Origin: an actinobacterium SCGC AAA278-I18 | GTDB lineage: Bacteria; Actinomycetota; Actinomycetes; Nanopelagicales; Nanopelagicaceae | Length of the DNA: 47,470 nt | Assembly (NCBI GenBank): GCA_000378865.1 | Contig: KB900445.1 | Coordinates: 1 to 47,470, forward strand | Reading direction: 5' to 3' | Shown here: positions 8,329-19,300 of the stretch, piece by piece | How the letters are laid out: the number at the start of each line of letters is the position of its first letter | Numbering within the stretch: position 1 is the first letter of the stretch | The notes under the pieces: generated by a model | What the model was told of the DNA's origin: nothing | What the model saw: the letters and a program-made list of their open reading frames with translations, nothing else | The model's database searches: none | Position numbers and translations under genes: made by a program

Positions 8329-9229
8329 AACCTAATCTGGCTAGTAATTTAGGATCCTTCTGCCACTCCTTAGAGACCTTTACATGAATCTGCAAGAAGA
8401 CTTGCATACCAACTAGATTCTCAATTGATTTGCGGGCAATACTTCCAATCGCTTTTAATTTACTGCCCTGTGGGCCAATAATTATTCCCTTTTGACTATC
8501 CCGCTCAACATGCAAGGTCGCAGTAACATCAAATAACTTTCCACCCGTCCGCTCACCCATCTCCTCAATTGTCACCATAACTGAGTGAGGTAACTCCTCA
8601 TACAACTCCTCAATCGCTGCCTCACGGATTAGATCAGCAAGCATCAACTCCTGAGCTTGATCAGTTGTTATGTCATTTGGGTAAAGTGCGGGTGAATCGG
8701 GCAACTTTTTTGATAATAAATCTAAAAGCAGATCCGTTTGTTCTAAATTCTTAGCTGATATTGGCACAATCTCTGCCGCTTGCAGGTTAACTCGATTAGC
8801 AAACTCAGTAACTGATACTAACTTCGCAGCTAACTCTGATTTAGAAACTGTATCCACCTTTGTAACTACTAAAAATACTGGTTGTTTGCTCTTTATCTGT
8901 TTAGCAATGTACTCATCCCCAGCACCAATCTCCTCATTTGCTGGCAAGCAAAGAACCACCGAATCAGTGGAATTAATATTCTCACTAACCATTGAGTTAA
9001 GTCTGCTACCAAGTGCGGTCTTTGGCTTATGCATTCCAGGTGTATCTACTACTATCATTTGAAAATCACTTCGATTAATAATGCCCCGAATTGGATTTCT
9101 AGTGGTATTTGGGTGGTGAGAGGTAATAACAATCTTTGTGCCAACTAAAGCATTTACCAGAGTTGATTTTCCAGTATTTGGGCGCCCAACAATTGCTATA
9201 AACCCAGCTCTAAATTCACTCACCGGCAT
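8306..9229 (-). CDS. era: GTPase Era
   Basis: 307 aa. The N-terminal GTPase domain shows G1 GRPNTGKST (residues 15-23), G3 DTPGMH, G4 TKVD and G5 SAK. The C-terminal KH domain contains the IIGPQGSKLKAIG loop. Era binds the 3' end of 16S rRNA and helps assemble the 30S subunit. In many Actinobacteria era follows ybeY; here ybeY lies 28 kb away and era is instead 17 bases after dprA. The 3' end overlaps the convergent transporter gene by 23 bases. Confidence 0.96.
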   Translation of the reverse strand: MPVSEFRAGFIAIVGRPNTGKSTLVNALVGTKIVITSHHPNTTRNPIRGIINRSDFQMIVVDTPGMHKPKTALGSRLNSMVSENINSTDSVVLCLPANEEIGAGDEYIAKQIKSKQPVFLVVTKVDTVSKSELAAKLVSVTEFANRVNLQAAEIVPISAKNLEQTDLLLDLLSKKLPDSPALYPNDITTDQAQELMLADLIREAAIEELYEELPHSVMVTIEEMGERTGGKLFDVTATLHVERDSQKGIIIGPQGSKLKAIGSIARKSIENLVGMQVFLQIHVKVSKEWQKDPKLLARLGFTDSLSD

Positions 9230-9246
9230 ATTCTCTCACCTTTTAT

Positions 9247-10128
9247 TTATCTTATTTGCAGTGGAGTTATCACCTCTAATATCTCATTAAAAGAAGTTGC
9301 AATATCGGCTACGCGCTCTGCTATTAAGCGATGACAGCCCTCACTAAGAGGTGAGGTAACCGCACCTGGAATAGCAAAGACTGGTCGAAATATCTCAGCA
9401 GCATCCCTAGCAGTTCTAATTGAACCACTAACAAACTCAGCCTCCACCACAACTGTTGCCTTTGCTAGAGCTGCAATTAGTCGATTCCTTATTAAAAATC
9501 TATACGGTTGCGATGAAACATGAGGCATAACCTCAGATATTAGAAGTCCATTCTTAATTATCTTGCTAAATAACTCTCGGTTATCTGCTGGGTAGAGTTT
9601 ATTTACACCACCTGCTAAAACACAGATTGTTTTGCCATTGGCGCTAAGTGCACCCTGGTGCGCTGCAGTATCAATTCCATATGCACCACCACTTACCACT
9701 AGCAAACCAGCCTCAACTGACTGCTTAGCTAATATGTGTGAGAGCTGAAGACCATAATTTGTTGGTTTTCTACTTCCAACAATTGATATTGATCGATCTA
9801 ATTTACTAAGAAGAGTGCGATCTCCTTTTATGAGTAAACCAATTGGCACTGTTGCTAAATCGGCTAAAGCGATGGGCCAATCATTACTTGTTGGGGTAAT
9901 AAATTCGCTACCTGATTTACTTATCTCCAGCTGTAGTTGCTCAATACTTGTTTCAGTAATGCTCTGCTGTAATTTAATTATATTTTGCTGTTTTAGATAG
10001 TGATTACCAGCGATTATTCGCTGATAGACATCTAATGCCCCACGTTGGCAGATCTCATAGCTCCAGTAATTATCTGCTGGCTCTATATTGGCAAAAAGGA
10101 TAAGTCTGGCTAACTCTTCATTGATCAC
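9247..10128 (-). CDS. dprA: DNA-processing protein DprA
   Basis: 293 aa. The Rossmann-like core carries the family motifs SRKPTNYG, SGGAYGIDTAAHQGAL and LAGGVNKLYPADNREL (about residues 137-225). An N-terminal helical region of about 80 residues precedes it. DprA loads RecA onto incoming single-stranded DNA during transformation. The protein is at the short end for the family, with little room for a C-terminal winged helix. The start is GTG at 10128 with no good ribosome-binding site. It usually sits with yraN and comM after rnhB; both are missing here. comEC lies at the other end of the window, so a DNA-uptake function is plausible. Confidence 0.92.
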   Translation of the reverse strand: MINEELARLILFANIEPADNYWSYEICQRGALDVYQRIIAGNHYLKQQNIIKLQQSITETSIEQLQLEISKSGSEFITPTSNDWPIALADLATVPIGLLIKGDRTLLSKLDRSISIVGSRKPTNYGLQLSHILAKQSVEAGLLVVSGGAYGIDTAAHQGALSANGKTICVLAGGVNKLYPADNRELFSKIIKNGLLISEVMPHVSSQPYRFLIRNRLIAALAKATVVVEAEFVSGSIRTARDAAEIFRPVFAIPGAVTSPLSEGCHRLIAERVADIATSFNEILEVITPLQIR

Positions 10129-10183
10129 CTTAATAACATAACTAACTTATTTAGTGATTTGTAATGATTAAATTATCTGTGAA

Positions 10184-10792
10184 TTACTCACCTGTTTGAA
10201 GTATTGCTGCAATATTGGCAAAGGATCTGCGATGAATTGGTAGCACTCCTCGCTCTTTAATTGCGGCGGTGTGTAGCGTTGTTATATACCCTTTGTGACT
10301 AGCAAGACCGTAATTTGGATAATCCTGATCTAACTTAATCATAATTCGATCCCGATAAACCTTTGCCAAAATAGAGGCGGCACTAATCGAGATTGCTACC
10401 TGATCACCCTTCCAAACCGCCAAATTAGCGGTTGTAAGGCCTGGAATTGGATAGCCATCAGTTAATACATACTCTGGCTTTATCTGTAATGCATTAACTG
10501 CTCTACGCATACCTTCGATATTACATTTATGTAAACCTAACAAGTCAATCTCTTCAACTGAGATCTCTATTATTGAATAAGAAAGTGAGTTACTAATTAC
10601 TACTTCATATAATAATTCCCGCTGATCAGCGGTTAACTCCTTTGAATCTCTAACCTCTTTAAGATCTGTTGAAAATGGATTTTTCAATATGACCGCTGCC
10701 ACTACAAGTGGACCAGCACACGGGCCACGCCCTGCCTCATCAACGCCAGCAATTTTCTTTATTCCCGCTTTAAGCAGGCTCTGCTCAATCAT
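10184..10792 (-). CDS. rnhB: Ribonuclease HII
   Basis: 202 aa. It removes ribonucleotides and RNA primers from RNA-DNA hybrids. The N-terminal GVDEAGRGPCAGP motif supplies catalytic Asp18 and Glu19, and the third acidic residue is in LTDGYPI. The ISAASILAKVYRD motif is typical of HII enzymes. It lies 10 bases after lepB on the same strand, keeping the common lepB-rnhB pairing. It is followed by 55 bases and dprA. Confidence 0.95.
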   Translation of the reverse strand: MIEQSLLKAGIKKIAGVDEAGRGPCAGPLVVAAVILKNPFSTDLKEVRDSKELTADQRELLYEVVISNSLSYSIIEISVEEIDLLGLHKCNIEGMRRAVNALQIKPEYVLTDGYPIPGLTTANLAVWKGDQVAISISAASILAKVYRDRIMIKLDQDYPNYGLASHKGYITTLHTAAIKERGVLPIHRRSFANIAAILQTGE

Positions 10793-10802
10793 CTAATCTC
10801 TT

Positions 10803-11480
10803 TTAGGGCAGCTTTTTAACTGGAACCTTTTTTAAGTCACTACCTTTTGAGATATAGCCAATATCACCAAGTGGCCAGACAATTAATGTGGCTCTACCGA
10901 CAATCTTACTGAGTGGAACCATTCCAGCGTTTGCACTATCTGTATTAAATCTTGAATCAGCACTAGCTGAACGGTGATCACCCATTACCCAGATAAATCC
11001 CTCTGGCACATTAACATTAAATTTTACTTCACTTGGCTTATCACCCTTATAGATATATGGCTCCTTGATTGAAACACCATTTATTTGTAGTTTCCCGGCG
11101 TTATCGCAGCAAACAACATTATCTCCGCCAACGCCAATAACTCGCTTAATTAAGTACTGCTTTGCTGGATCGGGTAGAACTCCAACAGTAACTAAGCCAC
11201 TTTTAACTTTGGCAACAAAACTAGATCTATCTGAAACTGGTGCATCACCTAACCATTTATCTGGATCACCAAAAACCACTACCTCACCGCGTTTAGCTTC
11301 AGTAAATAGGGCGCTGAATTTGTTTACACCAATTCGGTCCCCTACTTGCAATGTGTTTTCCATTGAGCCAGATGGGATATAAAAGAAATGGATAAAAAAT
11401 GTCTTAATTAAAATTGAGACAAGAAATGCAGAAATAACAACAAAGGGTAGTTCGCGAAGGAAAGCGCCCTTCTTTAGCAT
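10803..11480 (-). CDS. lepB: Signal peptidase I
   Basis: 225 aa type I signal peptidase. One N-terminal membrane segment (residues 11-33) is followed by the catalytic serine in IPSGSM (Ser39) and the general base Lys112 in YLIKRVIGVGGD. The later boxes GDHRSASADSR and VGRATLIVWP are also present. It cleaves signal peptides on the outer face of the cytoplasmic membrane. It begins 13 bases after rpsP, where most bacteria have rimM, trmD and rplS between these genes. Confidence 0.95.
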   Translation of the reverse strand: MLKKGAFLRELPFVVISAFLVSILIKTFFIHFFYIPSGSMENTLQVGDRIGVNKFSALFTEAKRGEVVVFGDPDKWLGDAPVSDRSSFVAKVKSGLVTVGVLPDPAKQYLIKRVIGVGGDNVVCCDNAGKLQINGVSIKEPYIYKGDKPSEVKFNVNVPEGFIWVMGDHRSASADSRFNTDSANAGMVPLSKIVGRATLIVWPLGDIGYISKGSDLKKVPVKKLP

Positions 11481-11493
11481 AAGTTTATATTAC

Positions 11494-12108
11494 TTAAGCT
11501 TGAGGGGCTTCTTCTGCAACTGCCTCTACTACTGGTAGCTCTTCAGCAACTGGTGCCTCAGCAACAACTTCAGCTACTGGAGTTTCTTCAACAACCGGTG
11601 CAGCCTCTGCAACTGGTGCAGTCTCTACAACTGGTGCAGTCTCTACAACTGGTGCCTCAGCAACTGGTGCCTCAGTAACCTCTTCTACAACTGCTGGAGC
11701 AGCTTTAGCAGCTAATCGCTCTGCAGCCTTTTTCTTTAATGTGGTTGCACCATCTGCTGGCTCATTCATCGCTTCTTTAACCGCTGCCTCATAAGCTACT
11801 CGCTTATCTATTCGAACTGGCTGTGGTTTTAATGTTCCTTCCGTGCCTGGCAAGCCATTGGCTTTTTGATAATCACCAGTAATTTTTAGAAGTGCAGTTA
11901 CCGCCTCAGTTGGTTGTGCACCAACTCCAAGCCAGTACTGAACGCGATCTGAATTAACCTCTATTAATGATGGCTCAGACGCTGGCGAGTAACGGCCTAT
12001 CTCTTCAATCGCATTTGAATTACGAGCAGAACGAGAATCTGCAATCACAATACGAAAATGTGGCGTGCGGATCTTGCCCAGACGCATTAACTTAATTTTT
12101 ACTGACAC
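11494..12108 (-). CDS. rpsP: Ribosomal protein S16 with long acidic repeat tail
   Basis: 204 aa. The first 80 residues ([20 protein letters not shown] onward, with GRYSP and [10 protein letters not shown]) are canonical S16 of the 30S subunit. A linker to about residue 137 includes a basic stretch. The last 67 residues are almost only Ala, Pro, Val and Glu in repeats of the type APVVET or APVAEE. Normal S16 is about 80-100 aa; actinobacterial versions often have shorter Ala/Lys/Glu tails. The GTG start has a GGGAG site four bases upstream. The tail is encoded by partly tandem DNA repeats. Its strongly acidic character is unusual for a ribosomal protein; its function is unknown. Confidence 0.95.
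   Translation of the reverse strand: MSVKIKLMRLGKIRTPHFRIVIADSRSARNSNAIEEIGRYSPASEPSLIEVNSDRVQYWLGVGAQPTEAVTALLKITGDYQKANGLPGTEGTLKPQPVRIDKRVAYEAAVKEAMNEPADGATTLKKKAAERLAAKAAPAVVEEVTEAPVAEAPVVETAPVVETAPVAEAAPVVEETPVAEVVAEAPVAEELPVVEAVAEEAPQA
11611..11676 (-). repeat. Tandem repeats coding the S16 tail
   Basis: An exact 18-base unit occurs twice in direct succession (11611-11628 and 11629-11646). It is followed by two copies of a related 15-base unit at 11647-11661 and 11662-11676 that differ in the last base. Each keeps the rpsP frame, coding ValGluThrAlaProVal or AlaGluAlaProVal blocks. Such repeats can expand or contract by slippage without breaking the gene. Confidence 0.85.
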
Positions 12109-12265
12109 AAAACTCCCTATAGAAAATTATTCGGCTTTATCTTTAGTAAACAGCGGGGGCGTTTACATCCAGAGCTAACCTTGCGGATAAATATTGCTAT
12201 GGGTTAGAGGGTCCCACTAGCAGGGGGCTAATCTTGCCAGCCGAAGGCTACAAACCCAAATTGGC

Positions 12266-13699
12266 CTACATTCCCTCCTCAATTGCCCGCTTTGCTGGGT
12301 TTCCAGATCGGGATTTTTTCTTAATGCTTTGATTACTTTGCTGCGGCTTTGGCATAGTACCCATGCCAGGTATTGCACCCACTCCAGATGGCATACCGCC
12401 ACTTCGCATTTGCTTCATCACTTTTTGTGCTTGTGAAAATCTTTCTACTAATGAGTTGATCTCAGAGACTGCTCGGCCGCTACCACGTGCGATGCGGGAT
12501 CTGCGTGAGCCATTTAATACTTTTGGATCATTACGCTCCTGTGGTGTCATTGATTCAATAATTGCTCTAGTTCTAACCAACTCTGATTCATCAAAATTTT
12601 CTAATTGTTTTTTCATGCCAGCAGCTCCTGGTAGTAATCCCATTAACTTGCTCATACTTCCCATATTTTTCATCGCCTCTAATTGAGAGAGAAAATCATC
12701 AAAGGTAAAATCCTCACCCTTTGCAAACTTATCCTCTAATTTCTTAGAAGTTTCTTGCGGCATTGCTCGCTTTGCCTGTTCAGCAAGAGATGCCATATCT
12801 CCCATTCCCAAAATACGAGAGGCCATCCGATCTGGATAAAACAGATCAAAATCCCCTACCTTCTCTCCAGTTGCTGCAAAGATAATTGGTTTCCCAGTTA
12901 ACTCAACAATTGAAAGTGCAGCACCACCCCTGGCATCACCATCTAATTTAGTTAATATCACCGCGTCAAAACCGACGCCAGCAGCAAATGCTTGAGCAGT
13001 TTTAAACGCATCCTGTCCGATCATTGCATCTACTACAAAGAAAATCTCATCAGGTTTTACAGCATCTCTAACATTAGTAATTTCTTGCATTAATTCTTTA
13101 TCAACACCTAGCCGACCAGCAGTATCAATAATTACAAAGTTATGTAATTTATCCTTAGCAAATTTCACACCATCTGCCGCAACTACAACTGGATCACCAA
13201 CCCCATTTCCTGGTTGGGGAGCAAAAACTGGAACCTTTATTAGGTCACCAACTATCTGAAGTTGGGTAACTGCATTTGGCCGCTGCAGATCTGAGGCAAC
13301 TAGTAGTGGTGTATTTCCTTGTGACTTTAAATAATTAGCAAGCTTGCCAGCAAGGGATGTCTTACCTGCACCTTGTAAGCCGGTTAACAAAATAACAGTC
13401 GGCGCACTTTTTGCAAATCTAAGCCGGCGAGCTGAGCCACCTAGTACCAGGGTTAATTCAGCATTAACAATCTCAAATATCTTCTGTGCTGGATTTGTAC
13501 TTCTATTTATTTCATCTGAACGCTCTTTTGCCTTATCAAAAACACGTTTTGAGAATTGTTCTGCAACCTCAAGGGCTACATCTGATTCAAGTAATGCAGT
13601 TTTAATCTGTGCGGTTAAGTTTGCTAAATCTGATTCAGATACTTTGCCGCGCAGGCCAGAGAAGATGGAGCTAAATCTCTGACCTAACGCTTCGAACAT
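12266..13699 (-). CDS. ffh: Signal recognition particle protein Ffh
   Basis: 477 aa SRP54. The N domain (1-95) contains the ALLESDVAL motif. The G domain has the P-loop GLQGAGKT at 107-114, DTAGR, and TKLDGDARGG. The methionine-rich M domain (about 320-440) includes SRRSRIARGSGR, which binds 4.5S RNA. It binds signal sequences of nascent membrane proteins and docks with FtsY, encoded 1.8 kb away on the same strand. The 157 bases between ffh and rpsP contain no gene I can recognise; no SRP RNA signature was found there. Gene order ffh-rpsP is typical. Confidence 0.96.
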   Translation of the reverse strand: MFEALGQRFSSIFSGLRGKVSESDLANLTAQIKTALLESDVALEVAEQFSKRVFDKAKERSDEINRSTNPAQKIFEIVNAELTLVLGGSARRLRFAKSAPTVILLTGLQGAGKTSLAGKLANYLKSQGNTPLLVASDLQRPNAVTQLQIVGDLIKVPVFAPQPGNGVGDPVVVAADGVKFAKDKLHNFVIIDTAGRLGVDKELMQEITNVRDAVKPDEIFFVVDAMIGQDAFKTAQAFAAGVGFDAVILTKLDGDARGGAALSIVELTGKPIIFAATGEKVGDFDLFYPDRMASRILGMGDMASLAEQAKRAMPQETSKKLEDKFAKGEDFTFDDFLSQLEAMKNMGSMSKLMGLLPGAAGMKKQLENFDESELVRTRAIIESMTPQERNDPKVLNGSRRSRIARGSGRAVSEINSLVERFSQAQKVMKQMRSGGMPSGVGAIPGMGTMPKPQQSNQSIKKKSRSGNPAKRAIEEGM

Positions 13700-13719
13700 G
13701 GAGGCATCTTACATTTTAT

Positions 13720-15359
<1,640 letters not shown>

Positions 15360-15505
15360 TTGAACTCCATTGTATGAAAGCTAATAGCTGGGGATGCTAG
15401 AAAGCTTTACGCCCGTTACAGGCCAAACCTCGCCATTGAGATGGGTTAATAATGCTCAATCTAAGTTACTTATAGAAGCGTTTTATATTTCAGATGAGTG
15501 AAGGT

Positions 15506-15532
15506 TTTACCCAATTGTTAAAAGTATGTTAC
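15506..15532 (-). promoter_or_regulatory. Candidate GlnR-type operator upstream of amt
   Basis: Read on the minus strand, three five-base boxes occur with exact six-base spacing: GTAAC, TTAAC, GTAAA. The actinobacterial GlnR consensus alternates GTnAC and GnAAC boxes separated by six bases. The first box matches fully and the next two match four of five positions. The array lies about 150-170 bases upstream of the amt start, directly after the ftsY stop codon. The region is AT-rich, so a chance match is possible. Confidence 0.35.
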
Positions 15533-16369
15533 TTAATTAAATAGGCTCTCAATATATGAGCCTGGCTCAAAGGGGGCTAGGTCTGCTATCGCCTCACCGC
15601 TGCCCACAAATTTAATGGGCAGGCCAGTATCTTTTTCGATCGCTAGAGCTACTCCACCCTTGGCTGAGCCATCTAATTTGGTAACAATGAATCCAGTAAC
15701 TGCAACAGCTGCAATAAATATTCGCGCTTGAGTGATTCCATTTTGACCAGTTGTGGCATCTACTACTAACAGAATCTCATCAACTGGTGATTGTTTTTCA
15801 ATTACTTTAATAACTTTGCCTAATTCATCCATTAAATCTTGTTTGGTATGTAATCTGCCAGCAGTATCAATAATTAAATAATTAACCCTCTCTTGCTTTG
15901 CACTTGTTATAGCAGAGAATGCAACCGATGCTGGATCACTATTTACCGCACCTATAACTACCTTGATGCCAATTCGTTCTGCCCAAGTTTGTAACTGCTC
16001 AGTTGCTGCTGCACGAAAAGTGTCTGCTGCAGCTAGCAAAACAGAATTACCCTGATTTTTAAATATATTTGCTAACTTAGCAACAGATGTAGTTTTTCCA
16101 GTCCCGTTTACTCCAACAATAAGTATTGTAGTAACTCGATCTGATGCTGTAATTAAACCTCGATCCTTATTACTTAGCCAGCTACTTACCTGCCTTGTAA
16201 TTGCCTGCTTAGCATCATCAGGCTTAGAGCTCTTGGCTTGATCTATTAATTGATCAACTAACTTAACTCCTAGATCTGATGAGATTAAATTAGAGCGAAT
16301 TTGCTCCCACTCATCTGAAGAGATTGAGCCAGATCTAAGTGCGGTGAATAGGCGCTTAAATAAACTCAT
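15533..16369 (-). CDS. ftsY: SRP receptor FtsY, minimal form
   Basis: 278 aa. It has the N domain (about 1-75, with NLISSDLGVKLVDQL) and the G domain with P-loop GVNGTGKT (86-93), DTAGR, TKLDGSAKGG and the C-terminal KFVGSGEAIADLAPF motif. It receives SRP-ribosome complexes at the membrane. Most actinobacterial FtsY proteins start with a membrane segment and a long acidic region; here neither is present. The first 14 residues could form an amphipathic helix for membrane contact. It follows smc by seven bases, the common smc-ftsY pair. Confidence 0.95.
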   Translation of the reverse strand: MSLFKRLFTALRSGSISSDEWEQIRSNLISSDLGVKLVDQLIDQAKSSKPDDAKQAITRQVSSWLSNKDRGLITASDRVTTILIVGVNGTGKTTSVAKLANIFKNQGNSVLLAAADTFRAAATEQLQTWAERIGIKVVIGAVNSDPASVAFSAITSAKQERVNYLIIDTAGRLHTKQDLMDELGKVIKVIEKQSPVDEILLVVDATTGQNGITQARIFIAAVAVTGFIVTKLDGSAKGGVALAIEKDTGLPIKFVGSGEAIADLAPFEPGSYIESLFN

Positions 16370-16376
16370 CTACTTT

Positions 16377-19300
16377 TTAAGAAACAGCATCAACTTCTCG
16401 GATACGCTGTGAGATAACCTCACTCACACCATCACCACGCATAGTCACGCCATAAAGTGAATCAGCGATCTCCATTGTTCTTTTTTGGTGGGTAATAACA
16501 ATCAACTGAGATTTCTCACGCAGCTCCTCAAATACACCAAGTAATCTGCCAAGGTTTGTGTCATCAAGTGCTGCTTCAACCTCATCCATAATATAAAACG
16601 GAGATGGTCGGGCTTTAAAGATCGCAATCATAAATGCCACTGCAACTAATGACCGCTCACCTCCTGATAGTAGGGAAAGCCGCTTAACTCTTTTACCAGG
16701 CGGCCTGGCCTCAACATCAACACCTGATGTCAACATATCTGATGGATTAGTAAGAATTAACTTTCCATCACCACCTGGGAATAATCTTGCAAATACCAAC
16801 TCAAACTCCCGCGCTGTATCTTCAAATGCTTGAGTAAAGATTTGTTGCACTCGATCATCAACCTCTTTAATAATATCAAGCAGATCCTTCTTAGTTTTCT
16901 TTAGATCCTCTAATTGTTCAGCAAGGTAGCGAAGACGCTCTTCAAGGGATGAGTACTCCTCAAGTGCTAATGGATTTATCTTGCCAAGTAATGTTAATGA
17001 CTTCTCTGCTTGTGCTAACCGCTTTTCCTGTTGATCTCTGCGATATGGAATTAAATCACCAGGTACAAACTCACCTTGCTCATTCTCATAAAAAGTTGGT
17101 ACATCATTTACTGGTCCATACTCATCAGCTAAGGTCTGGACATCAATTCCTAACTCCTCCACCGCTTTAATCTCTAATTGCTCAATTCTTAATCGCTGTT
17201 CAGCCCGCGCAATTTCATCCTTATGGACGCTAGATGTCAGACGCTCTAACTCAACTGCTAACTCTCTGCCGATTGTGCGCAAACTTAAAATCTCACCCTC
17301 TCGCTCTGATCTTGAAATCTCTAATCTCTCCCGTTCACTACCAGCTCGAGAAATTGATGATTCAATCTGAATTAGTGCTTCATATGCAGTATCGGCAATC
17401 TCTTGGGCAGTAATAGCAGCTTGAGCGCGACCTTCTCTGCGAGAAATTGATCGTGACGCAGCATCTCGCTCTACATTTGCTTGGTTCTCCAATGATTGAG
17501 CCCGTTGATCAATTGCATCCTTACGCTCTTCAATAGTACGCAGACTAAGTCTTGCCTCTACCTCTTTTGATCTAGCAGCAGATACCTGAGAACGTAAATC
17601 CTCTAGATGAGTTAGATCTGGTTCGATCGGTGTTTGGTGAGATTCAAATTGGGCTATCGCCGCAGTTAAATCTCGCTCATCAAAGGTTCGCTGCTCCGCT
17701 GCGGCAGTTAGGGCACTAGCTAAGCGATCTACCTCTTCACTAGTGTTTTTGATATTTTGCCCAGCAATTGCAAGTTGTTCTGCAAGCCCAGTCATAGCAG
17801 CATCTGATTCATTTAATTTAGATAGCGCTGCCTCGTAATCCTTACTAACCGTACTTAATGCCGCTTGTAATGTGCTTAGTTCAAATTTAAGTCGATCACA
17901 ATCTGCCGACACCTTTGCTACTTCAACCTCACAGTTGGCGGTAAGAATTGATATTTTTTCAATTAATCCAGCATTAGCTGATTGCGCAATAATCTCAGTT
18001 ATCTCTTTAAAAGCACTTAATCTTCCGAGGGAGCCCGCGCGAAGTTTTTCAGTTGCTTGTACTTTTTCAGTTGCTACTTTCAGCAGATCCTCTGCTGCCT
18101 TAACTTCAGATTTCAACTTAGCAAAAATTGCATCTAAGCCCGGTTCGGTAGCAGTTAGGGAAGCAACCTGAGTTTCAATTACAGCAAAACCTTCTCGGTA
18201 TCCTTTTAATCTACTTTCAGCCGAATTTTTTGCTTCAGTTAATCTATTTATTTCACCGGTTGTAGCATCAATTCGGGAGCGAAGTCCATTGATATGACCC
18301 TCTTGTCTGGCAGTTCCCTCGCGCTGATCAGCAATCGCACGAAGTGAAGCCGAGACTCGATTTTCTTCTAGCGCTAATTGGTTTTCAATTGTTTTTAATG
18401 AATCTGAATCAATAAGTAATTGTTCCTGTGAAATCTTTACCTGTGAAGCAAGTGTTGCTTCCTCACCACGCAGTGATCGCGCTTCATCATCTAATGCTTT
18501 TGGATCACGACCTGTTGCTTTTGCCTCCTCGGCCTCCTCGGCAAAAAATCTAGCGCGCTCTGATGCAAGATTTTGTATGCCACGAATTTGCTCACGTTGT
18601 GCGGTTAATCGATAAAAGTTTTCCTGCGCAGAGATTAATTGTGGATTTTCACTCGCTGCAATTGCATCTAATTCAACCTCACGATCTCGTGCACTATTTA
18701 ATTCGCGCTCAACCTGTTCTTTTCGCTCTCGCAAAACAGTTTCATCAGCAACCTCAACCTCCATCGTGGAGCGCATCTTTATTAAATCATCAGCGAGTAA
18801 GCGAAGTCTGGCATCTCTAACATCTGATTGGATGACTGATGCCTTTCGCGCCACCTCTGCCTGCTTACCTAATGGCCGCAATTGCCGGCGTAGCTCAACT
18901 GTTAAATCTTGGATTCGGGCAAGATTTGTCTGCATAGAGTCTAATTTTCTAATTGCTTTCTCTTTACGCTTGCGGTGCTTTAGTACACCGGCTGCCTCTT
19001 CAATAAAGGCTCGTCGCTCCTCTGGATTTGCTAACAAGATTGCATCTAGCTGGCCCTGCCCAACAATCACATGCATCTCTCGACCAATACCACTATCACT
19101 TAATAACTCTTGAATATCTAATAATCTGGTGGTCTCACCATTTAATAAGTACTCAGATGCGCCATTTCTAAATAAAACACGGGTAATTGTTACCTCGGTA
19201 AAATCAATTGGCAGCACACCATCAGCATTATCGATTGTTACTGTAACCTCAGCACGACCTAATGGCGCTCGGCCTGATGTGCCGGCAAAAATAACATCTT

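Noticed and set aside
11611..11676. Direct repeats as a CRISPR array
   Set aside because: The units are tandem without spacers, in frame, and encode the S16 tail.
11819..11854. LPGTEG stretch in S16 as a sortase signal
   Set aside because: It is not LPxTG, it lies mid-protein, and neither a signal peptide nor a hydrophobic tail follows.
12109..12265. Possible SRP (4.5S) RNA or other small RNA between ffh and rpsP
   Set aside because: The conserved GGAAGCAGC-type core is absent on both strands and the only hairpin (AGCC/GGCT) is too short.
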